Under the pieces are notes generated by a model. The model did not search any database, had not been told where the DNA came from, and was given only the letters and a program-made list of their open reading frames with translations. Made by a program: the position numbers and the translations under genes. A DNA stretch of 53,894 nt from Methanobrevibacter millerae (lineage in GTDB: Archaea > Methanobacteriota > Methanobacteria > Methanobacteriales > Methanobacteriaceae), in the NCBI GenBank assembly GCA_015063005.1, contig SUTF01000006.1:1-53894 (forward strand), given 5' to 3'. Shown one piece after another: positions 1-6,239 of the stretch. Numbering within the stretch: position 1 is the first letter of the stretch; every line of letters begins with the position of its first letter.

Positions 1-45
1 AGACTTCCAAATGCAAAACTGGACGCAAAAACATATAAAAATTAA
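1..45 (+). CDS. Possible C-terminal end of a gene truncated by the window edge
   Basis: The first 14 codons read in frame 1 (RLPNAKLDAKTYKN) and end at a TAA at 43-45. The composition is protein-like, but the other two frames also stay open for 11-15 codons, so the frame is not certain. No family can be named from so short a piece. Confidence 0.25.
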   Translation, partial: RLPNAKLDAKTYKN

Positions 46-290
46 ATAAGCCTATAAAATTTTACAGACTCCTTTTTAAATGTTACTTATTTTTTTAAAA
101 TTATTTAAATTCAAATCAATTTATCTAATCTTATTTTTCTTGTACTATGCATATGCTTTTCCTTCAGAAAATTTGCTTTTTGTATGACTTTTAGTAAATT
201 AAGTTATTATTGGTGATTTTTTTATGAATTGTGTAATAATGAGTTAAATTATTAATAAAACTGTCCATTCATTATATTTTTTTCAAAACA

Positions 291-298
291 TTTATATA
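291..298 (+). promoter_or_regulatory. TATA box of glnA
   Basis: TTTATATA is preceded by an A-rich stretch suitable for a BRE. A start about 25 bases downstream would put the 5' end of the mRNA near 320, at the edge of the palindrome at 321-342. That gives a leader of roughly 110 nt. The position is inferred from archaeal promoter spacing. Confidence 0.7.
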
Positions 299-320
299 GT
301 TCTTGATATAAATTTATTTA

Positions 321-342
321 TCGGAAGGAAACTTCCTTCCGA
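321..342. promoter_or_regulatory. NrpR-type nitrogen operator upstream of glnA (two overlapping sites)
   Basis: The arms TCGGAAGGAA and TTCCTTCCGA are perfect reverse complements separated by AC. The palindrome contains two overlapping copies of GGAA-N6-TTCC, at 323-336 and 327-340. GGAA-N6-TTCC is the operator described for the archaeal nitrogen repressor NrpR in Methanococcus. Its position at the predicted transcription start, 23 bases downstream of the TATA box, suits repression by blocking polymerase. The nrpR gene itself is not in this window. Confidence 0.85.
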
Positions 343-370
343 CTAAAATTTAATCAAATTTATTTAGTCG
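340..370 (+). promoter_or_regulatory. Stem-loop in the glnA leader
   Basis: CGACTAAA (340-347) and TTTAGTCG (363-370) are perfect reverse complements around a 15-base loop. If transcription starts near 320, this hairpin lies in the 5' untranslated region. It could instead be a second protein-binding palindrome, since it abuts the operator. No function is known to me. Confidence 0.4.
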
Positions 371-430
371 AAATGGTTTTCCACTTCCTAAATATTCAAC
401 AAGTGGGTAAGATTCAAAAGATGTGAAAAA

Positions 431-1765
431 ATGTCAGCAAAAGATAAATTGGACCAAATAATCAAGACTATTGATGCAAACGATATTAAATTTTTGAAAT
501 TACAGTTTTCAGACATACATGGATTGCCAAAAAGTATGGCAGTACCTCTTAAAAAAGCGGATGATGTTGAAGATATAGTTAATGACGGATTGTTATTTGA
601 CGGATCTTCTGTTGCAGGTTTAGCTTCAATTAATGATAGTGATTTGCTTGCAAAACCTGATATCAATACATTTTCCATGATTCCATGGAGGCCTGAATCA
701 AAAGGTACTAGTAGATTTATCTGTGATATCTTCACAACGGATGGGAAACCGTATGATGGAGATCCAAGAGGTGTCCTTAAAAAATCATTACAATTAGCAG
801 AAAAAAGAGGATATCAATTCAATATGGGTCCTGAACCAGAATTTTTTATCATAACTGAAGATGAAAACGGAAATTATGTCCCTGCAGATGAAGCTGAATA
901 CTTTGATGTGGAGCCATTGGATCAAGGTACTGATATCAGAAGGGAAATTGTATTAGGCTTAGAAAAATTGGATTTCGATGTTGAAGTAAGCCACCACGAA
1001 GTGGCAGCAGGACAACATGAAGTCGACTTTAAATATGCAGATGCTTTAAAAACTGCTGATGCAGTAATTACATTTAAAGAAGCTGTTAAAGCTGTAGTTA
1101 ATAAATTGGGTTTTAAAGCAACTTTCATGCCAAAACCATTCTTGGGTATTAATGGTAGTGGTATGCATTGTAACCAGAGTCTATTTAAAGATGGGAAAAA
1201 TATTTTCTATGACCCAGATACTGAAAATCAGATATCACAAGATGCATTATACTTCATTGGAGGATTATTGAAACATGCTCCTGCGTTATCATCAATTTTA
1301 TCCCCTACAGTCAACTCTTATAAACGTTTAGTTCCAGGTTACGAAGCACCATGTTATATTGCTTACGGATTTAAAAACAGATCAACTTTATTAAGAATTC
1401 CAGCATCACGTGGATTAGGTACAAGAATAGAATGCAGATCTGCAGACCCATCATGTAATCCTTACTTAGCATTTGCAGTATTGCTTGAAGCAGGTTTGGA
1501 CGGTATGGACAATAAAATCGATCCTGGTGAACCGACTGAAGAAAATCTATTCGCATATTCTGAAGATGAAATCATGGAAAAAGGAATCAGCAGCTTACCA
1601 ACAAGTTTATGGGAAGCATATCATTCATTGGAAGAAGATGAAGTTGTTAAAAACGCTCTTGGAGAAAAAGTATTCAACCAATTCTATAATATCAAAAGAG
1701 CTGAATGGGATGCTTACAGAATACAAGTATTCGATTATGAAAGGGATGAGTATTTGGACGTATAA
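431..1765 (+). CDS. glnA: Glutamine synthetase, type I
   Basis: Cytoplasmic enzyme that makes glutamine from glutamate, ammonia and ATP, the entry point of ammonia at low supply. The 444-residue length is normal for GSI-alpha. Family motifs are present: [12 protein letters not shown] near the N-terminus, the MGPEPEFF metal/ATP segment, [11 protein letters not shown] near residue 240, and the [14 protein letters not shown] segment near residue 337. The region where GSI-beta enzymes carry an adenylylated NLY tyrosine reads ENLFAYSE, so adenylylation control is not expected; regulation probably acts through the upstream NrpR-type operator. The ATG at 431 follows a weak GATGTGA site. It is a single-gene unit closed by a hairpin terminator at 1778-1804. 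Confidence 0.98.
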   Translation: MSAKDKLDQIIKTIDANDIKFLKLQFSDIHGLPKSMAVPLKKADDVEDIVNDGLLFDGSSVAGLASINDSDLLAKPDINTFSMIPWRPESKGTSRFICDIFTTDGKPYDGDPRGVLKKSLQLAEKRGYQFNMGPEPEFFIITEDENGNYVPADEAEYFDVEPLDQGTDIRREIVLGLEKLDFDVEVSHHEVAAGQHEVDFKYADALKTADAVITFKEAVKAVVNKLGFKATFMPKPFLGINGSGMHCNQSLFKDGKNIFYDPDTENQISQDALYFIGGLLKHAPALSSILSPTVNSYKRLVPGYEAPCYIAYGFKNRSTLLRIPASRGLGTRIECRSADPSCNPYLAFAVLLEAGLDGMDNKIDPGEPTEENLFAYSEDEIMEKGISSLPTSLWEAYHSLEEDEVVKNALGEKVFNQFYNIKRAEWDAYRIQVFDYERDEYLDV

Positions 1766-1777
1766 TTAAGATTATTC

Positions 1778-1804
1778 AGGCAGTTATTGATTTAACTGCC
1801 TTTT
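1778..1804 (+). terminator. Hairpin plus T-run after glnA
   Basis: AGGCAGTTA (1778-1786) and TAACTGCCT (1793-1801) form a perfect 9-bp stem with a 6-base loop, followed by TTT. It lies 12 bases after the glnA stop codon. Confidence 0.75.
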
Positions 1805-1870
1805 AAAATTTATTGGGGGTGATAAGACTAAAATTTTGAATCCTTTTGAAATTTTAAAGTTATATTTTTT

Positions 1871-2001
1871 AGGCATATGGTGTAATTTTAGAATTGTTGT
1901 TTTTAATAGGCATATGATAAACGTACAATCAAAATTTTCATGATTATATATTTTTTTAAGGCATATTGTATATTTTAAGATTAATTATTAGGCATATGGT
2001 G
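1871..2001 (+). promoter_or_regulatory. Array of four AGGCATAT elements upstream of the glutamate synthase operon
   Basis: AGGCATAT occurs at 1871, 1908, 1959 and 1990. The first, second and fourth copies continue as AGGCATATG, and the first and fourth as AGGCATATGGTG. Each copy has a T/A-rich left flank, and spacing is 37, 51 and 31 bases. A TATA-like ATTATATA at 1943-1950 sits between copies two and three. The array therefore straddles the probable promoter, as expected for a repressor or Lrp-like regulator. No known archaeal regulator with this site comes to mind. Confidence 0.6.
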
Positions 2002-2034
2002 ATATTCCAATTATTTTATTTTGGAGGTATAAAA

Positions 2035-2952
2035 ATGTGTGGAATAGCAGGTGTAATTTATAAAGATAAAAAAACTCACCTTGTGGGAGAAGCATTAACA
2101 TCCATGCTGGAATCCCTACAGCATAGGGGACCGGATTCAGCAGGTTATGCAATTTATGGTGGTTTAGATTTCACTGAAAATTATTATCAATTAAATATTG
2201 AAGTAAAAAGAAGAAGAGGTGCATTAGACAATTTAAAATCATTATTAACTCAATTTAGTCCAATTTTTGAAGAACAATTTATTGAGTCAGTTGGAGGCTC
2301 AGATGTATATAAATGTAAAATAGCATTGGATGAATTTTCACTTTTACAGCCATGTATACAAGAAATAGATGAATTAGACAATGTTTGTGTTATTAATGGT
2401 TCACATTCATTTGAAATGATAAAAGATATTGGAAAAGTAAAAGATATTGCGCAACGATTTGATGTTCAAAACAGGATGGGAACCCATGGTATTGGCCATA
2501 CCCGTTTTGCAACTGAAAGTGGTGTAGACCGTTATCATGCACATCCGTATCAAAGTTACATTATTCCGGATATCACCGTAGTGCATAATGGACAAATCAC
2601 CAACTACTGGAAAATAAGGGATCCTTTGGAAAGAAAAGGGCATACATTCGAATCATTCAATGATACTGAGTGTATTGTTCATTATATGGCGGATAAACTC
2701 AATCAAGGTTATAAATTGGAAGAGGCTTTAGATCAGGCTGTAATTGATTTGGACGGGCCATTTTCAATATTGGTTGGAACGCCTAATGGTATTGGAATTG
2801 CAAAGGATAAACTTGGACTCAGACCTGGAGTAATGGTGGAAACCGATGAAATTTTTGCAGTTGCTTCAGAAGAAATGGCACTTCATGATGTCACGGATTC
2901 TAATCAAATAGAGCAAATAGCTCCTGGTGAAACAAGGGCTTATACTATTTAA
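2035..2952 (+). CDS. gltB1: Glutamate synthase, glutamine amidotransferase subunit (GltB1)
   Basis: Class II (Ntn-type) glutaminase subunit that releases ammonia from glutamine for glutamate synthesis. The start is set at the ATG giving MCGIAGV, because the catalytic nucleophile must be Cys2 and GGAGG lies 8 bases upstream; an in-frame upstream extension to 1966 has no Shine-Dalgarno site and would bury the cysteine. The conserved QHRGPDSAGY, HTRFATESG and VVHNGQITNYW segments are visible. At 305 residues it is the stand-alone amidotransferase domain of the split archaeal enzyme, not a PurF or GlmS enzyme, which would carry an additional C-terminal domain. It is first in a four-gene operon. 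Confidence 0.92.
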   Translation: MCGIAGVIYKDKKTHLVGEALTSMLESLQHRGPDSAGYAIYGGLDFTENYYQLNIEVKRRRGALDNLKSLLTQFSPIFEEQFIESVGGSDVYKCKIALDEFSLLQPCIQEIDELDNVCVINGSHSFEMIKDIGKVKDIAQRFDVQNRMGTHGIGHTRFATESGVDRYHAHPYQSYIIPDITVVHNGQITNYWKIRDPLERKGHTFESFNDTECIVHYMADKLNQGYKLEEALDQAVIDLDGPFSILVGTPNGIGIAKDKLGLRPGVMVETDEIFAVASEEMALHDVTDSNQIEQIAPGETRAYTI

Positions 2953-2967
2953 TGGGGAGTTTTATCT

Positions 2968-3621
2968 ATGAAAGAACACATCATTGATGCAAAAGATATG
3001 GATGAGAAAGAATTGAATCGTACTATAAAAGAACACGCAGTATCTTATGATAAACTAATCATTAATAATCCCGAATCCCGACATAATATTTGTGCAGGAT
3101 TGACTGAAGAGGTAAATATTGAAATTAATGGTTCTGCAGGTTATTTTGTTGGAACAATGGTCAACGGATCAAAAATTCATATAAATGGTAATGCTGGCTG
3201 GTTTGCTGGAGATAATATGACAGAAGGCGAATTAATTATTGAAGGCACTGCTGGTGATGGAGCAGGACAGGGAATTTATGGCGGAACTGTAATAGTGAAA
3301 GGAAGCACCGGTTCTAGAACTGGTGAAATCATGAAAGGTGGAACAGTCATAATTGGCGGAAACAGCGGATATATGACTGGGTTACTTATGATGGGCGGTA
3401 AACTCATAATCCTTGGTGATGTTACTGATGATGTTGGAGAATCCATCATGAGAGGAACAATATATGTTCTTGGAAATGTAAAAAGTTTAGGTAAAAATGC
3501 TGTTATGGATAATGCCACTTCGGATGATCAAAAAGAGTTAAAAGAAATTTTAACGGAATATGGCTTTGAACTAACAGATATTGATTATACGAATTTTAAA
3601 AAAATTGTTAATATGCAATAG
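2968..3621 (+). CDS. gltB3: Glutamate synthase, GXGXG-domain subunit (GltB3)
   Basis: Corresponds to the C-terminal beta-helix (GXGXG) domain of bacterial GltB, a structural part of the glutamate synthase alpha chain; related domains occur in formylmethanofuran dehydrogenase subunit C. The 217 residues contain regular right-handed beta-helix turns between about 65 and 175, each with a Gly-x-x-Gly pattern such as GTAGDGAGQGIYGG and GGNSGYMTGLLMMGG. It starts 15 bases after gltB1 with a GGGGAG site. The position between gltB1 and the electron-input gene supports the glutamate synthase assignment over FwdC. Confidence 0.9.
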   Translation: MKEHIIDAKDMDEKELNRTIKEHAVSYDKLIINNPESRHNICAGLTEEVNIEINGSAGYFVGTMVNGSKIHINGNAGWFAGDNMTEGELIIEGTAGDGAGQGIYGGTVIVKGSTGSRTGEIMKGGTVIIGGNSGYMTGLLMMGGKLIILGDVTDDVGESIMRGTIYVLGNVKSLGKNAVMDNATSDDQKELKEILTEYGFELTDIDYTNFKKIVNMQ

Positions 3622-3632
3622 GAGCTAAAAAA

Positions 3633-4706
3633 ATGAATGAACATAGAATAGCTATGGTTGGAACACCATGTGAAATTATGGCAGCATCCAAACTACAACA
3701 GTATACCGATAGCCCTATTGATGTTAAATTGGGCTTATTTTGTATGGAAAATTTTTCATATAAATACTTTGAAAACCTCTTAAGCGAGTATGATTTGAAA
3801 ATGGATGATATAGAAAAATTCCAAATAGAAAAAGGATTCGTATTCTTATCATTGAAAACTAAAGAAACAGTGAAAATACCATTGTCAGTAGCTAAAAGAA
3901 TAATTCGGAAAAATTGTAATATCTGTGTTGAATTAACATCAGAAACATCCGATATTTCAATAGGATCCATTGGATCAGATGATGGTTGGTCAACATTAAT
4001 AATCCGAACTAAAAAAGGAGAGCAAATAGTTAATGGAGCACTAAGTCAAAAATACATTGAAGCTAAAGAGCTTACAGACTCTCAATTTATATTACTCAAT
4101 AGGATTGCACAAAGTAAAATAAACAAAAATTTGGATAATATAGAAAAAAGGGAATTTCTTGCCCGCCCGGTTTTATATCAAAGAATCAAATCCGATGAAT
4201 CTATTAAAAAAGAATTTTCAGAGTCTAATTTCTTAGATTTAAAATCAAATGTCATCGATGTTGGATCATGTGTGCTTTGTGGAGCATGCGAATACGTATG
4301 TCCCGACAATCTAATAACAATTGATGATACAAAACCAATAATGAATGGGGAATGTCCTCAGGACTGCCATGAATGCTTCACGGTATGTCCAAGAACTTTT
4401 ATTCCGGAGAATTTACGAAATGACAATTTCAAAGCAATTGGAAACTTTATTAAAGTCCTATCAGTCAAATCTTTAAAACATTCTCAGGGTCAGGACGGTT
4501 CCATTGTTACAACGTTATTGGACTATTTGTTGACTAATGATATTGTAACAGAAGCATTAATTGTCGATAAGCAGGATCATTTGGCTTGGAAACCTTATGC
4601 GAAAATAACAAATGATATTGATGAGGTCGTTAAATCCGGTGGAACAAAATATTCGGTATGTCCAGTATTTAAAACAATGAAAAATATCAAAGAGGGGGTA
4701 AATTAA
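3633..4706 (+). CDS. FrhB-like F420 oxidoreductase fused to ferredoxin, apparently circularly permuted
   Basis: Probable electron-input subunit of the glutamate synthase, taking hydride from reduced coenzyme F420. Residues 5-165 match the C-terminal part of FrhB: VGTPC at 9-13, GLFCMENF at 34-41, Cys95 and Cys98, and GSIGSDDGWST at 111-121. Residues 213-254 hold two ferredoxin cysteine clusters, C213/C216/C219/C223 and C241/C245/C248/C252. Residues 286-357 match the N-terminal part of FrhB: GQDGSIVTTLL, WKP at 319-321 and SGGTKYSVCP at 335-344. In FrhB the order is the opposite, and the break falls just before the VGTPC strand. The frame is continuous, with its own AGGAG site and the next ATG directly after its stop, so a frameshift is unlikely. 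F420 use is inferred. Confidence 0.8.
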   Translation: MNEHRIAMVGTPCEIMAASKLQQYTDSPIDVKLGLFCMENFSYKYFENLLSEYDLKMDDIEKFQIEKGFVFLSLKTKETVKIPLSVAKRIIRKNCNICVELTSETSDISIGSIGSDDGWSTLIIRTKKGEQIVNGALSQKYIEAKELTDSQFILLNRIAQSKINKNLDNIEKREFLARPVLYQRIKSDESIKKEFSESNFLDLKSNVIDVGSCVLCGACEYVCPDNLITIDDTKPIMNGECPQDCHECFTVCPRTFIPENLRNDNFKAIGNFIKVLSVKSLKHSQGQDGSIVTTLLDYLLTNDIVTEALIVDKQDHLAWKPYAKITNDIDEVVKSGGTKYSVCPVFKTMKNIKEGVN

Positions 4707-6188
4707 ATGTCATTCACTGTTGAAAGAAAAATAGAAATATGTAAACAGAATAATGATAGGCCAGGCTGTTGTTGGTATTTATGTGATAATCCTAATAAAT
4801 CCGCCTGTAAAAACTGTTATAGCTGTTATTCAAATTGCCCTCACAATGTATATGAAGTAATTAATGATGAGCCTTTACCAATACATCAGGAGAATTGTGT
4901 GGGTTGTAAAATCTGTGAGGAAATGTGTCCAACACATGCAATATATGTTAGGCCTCTTGTGGATGAAGGTAGAGGAGTATGGTCTAATTCAACAATGGTT
5001 GAAATTAAACGTAAAAGTCAAACGGGAGCATATAAAGTACGTGGTTGCGGATTGACTAGAAGAATCCCGACATTTGATGATTTAAGCATATTGCCTGCAC
5101 AGGTGTCAAGACCTCCAATTGATTCATACAGGGAATCATGTAAAACTTCAGTAGTTCTCGGAGACAGATTTGCAGAAAATCCGATTGAAATCGATACGCC
5201 AATCATGATTGGAGCAATGTCTTTCGGTGCATTAAGTAAAGAGGCAAAAATAGCATTGGCTATAGGAAGCAGTAAAGTAGGTTCCATAACCAATACTGGT
5301 GAAGGAGGAATGCTTCCTGAAGAGAGGCATTATGCAGATAAATTAATTGCTCAGTATGCATCAGGTCGTTTTGGAGTTTCAGCCAGTTATCTGAACAATG
5401 CTGAGGCTGTTGAGATAAAAATAGGTCAGGGTGCAAAATCCGGTATGGGTGGACATTTGCTCTCCCATAAAGTAACTGCAGAGGTGGCTAGAGTTCGTAA
5501 TATTCCTGAAGGAACTTCTGCATTAAGTCCTGCTAGACATATGGATATTGTCGGACCGGAAGATTTGGGTATGAAAATAGATCAGTTAAGGGAAATTACT
5601 GATTGGAAAATACCTATTATTGTTAAATTCGCATCTGGTAGGGTAGAACAGGATGTAAAAATAGCAGCAAAGGCTGGTGCAGATATAATTGTTGTCGACG
5701 GTATGCAGGGAGGAACCGGTGCTGGACCTGAAGTGGTTACAGAACATGCGGGTATTCCTACAATAAAGGCAATAGTGGAAGCTGATGATGCTCTTAAAGA
5801 TATAAATTTAAGAAGTGAAGTAAGTCTTGTGGCTGCTGGAGGAATAAGGTCAGGTGCCGATGTGGCAAAAGCAATAGCTTTAGGTGCAGATGCTGTATAT
5901 ATCGCTACATCAGCATTAATTTCTATAGGATGTAAAGTTTGCCAAAGCTGTTCTGGAGGAATTTGTCCTAAAGGAATTGCAACGCAGGACAGGGTACTTA
6001 GAAGAAGACTGGATCCTATAAGAAAAGGCCAGCAAGTTGCAAATTATATCGAAGCAATGACTCAGGAAGTCACATCATTAACTCAACAGGCAGGAAATAC
6101 TGATATAGAAAATCTTGAACGTCAGGATTTGGTTGCATTGACAGTTGAGGCTTCACAACTAACTGGAGTGCCAATGGTGAGCAGATAA
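4707..6188 (+). CDS. gltB2: Glutamate synthase, FMN-binding large subunit with N-terminal ferredoxin (GltB2)
   Basis: Catalytic subunit that forms glutamate from 2-oxoglutarate and ammonia on FMN. Two 4Fe-4S motifs lie at residues 34-77 (CKNCYSCYSNCP, then CVGCKICEEMCP). The FMN barrel follows, with PIMIGAMSFGALS, NTGEGGMLPEE, KFASGRVEQDV, VDGMQGGTGAGPE and AAGGIRSG. The cysteines CKVCQSCSGGICPKG near 410-425 match the 3Fe-4S site of GltB. At 493 residues it is the archaeal split type lacking fused amidotransferase and GXGXG domains. It begins immediately after the stop of the FrhB-like gene with a GAGGGGG site. No NADPH-type GltD subunit is nearby, which favours electrons arriving through the FrhB-ferredoxin subunit. 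Confidence 0.95.
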   Translation: MSFTVERKIEICKQNNDRPGCCWYLCDNPNKSACKNCYSCYSNCPHNVYEVINDEPLPIHQENCVGCKICEEMCPTHAIYVRPLVDEGRGVWSNSTMVEIKRKSQTGAYKVRGCGLTRRIPTFDDLSILPAQVSRPPIDSYRESCKTSVVLGDRFAENPIEIDTPIMIGAMSFGALSKEAKIALAIGSSKVGSITNTGEGGMLPEERHYADKLIAQYASGRFGVSASYLNNAEAVEIKIGQGAKSGMGGHLLSHKVTAEVARVRNIPEGTSALSPARHMDIVGPEDLGMKIDQLREITDWKIPIIVKFASGRVEQDVKIAAKAGADIIVVDGMQGGTGAGPEVVTEHAGIPTIKAIVEADDALKDINLRSEVSLVAAGGIRSGADVAKAIALGADAVYIATSALISIGCKVCQSCSGGICPKGIATQDRVLRRRLDPIRKGQQVANYIEAMTQEVTSLTQQAGNTDIENLERQDLVALTVEASQLTGVPMVSR

Positions 6189-6239
6189 TTTGAATGAAAA
6201 TTATGTTTTAAAAATAAATTTTAATTGGGAGATAGTATT

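Larger units (their letters stand above)
46..430. other. A+T-rich intergenic region holding the glnA promoter and leader
   Basis: These 385 bases are strongly A+T-rich and contain no convincing gene. The supportable content lies in the last 150 bases: a TATA box at 291-298, a 22-bp palindromic operator at 321-342, and a leader stem-loop at 340-370 before glnA. A lone GCATATGC palindrome lies at 149-156. Nothing else was recognised in 46-280. Confidence 0.7.

Noticed and set aside
149..156. GCATATGC as a further copy of the AGGCATAT element near glnA
   Set aside because: Only the CATATG core matches, the AGG part and flank are missing, and it is 280 bases from the gene.
1966..2034. N-terminal extension of the GltB1 reading frame
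   Set aside because: It lacks a ribosome-binding site, overlaps two AGGCATAT elements, and would block the required N-terminal cysteine.
3608..3970. Minus-strand 120-codon open frame inside the FrhB-like gene
   Set aside because: It has no ribosome-binding site or family features and lies opposite a well supported gene.
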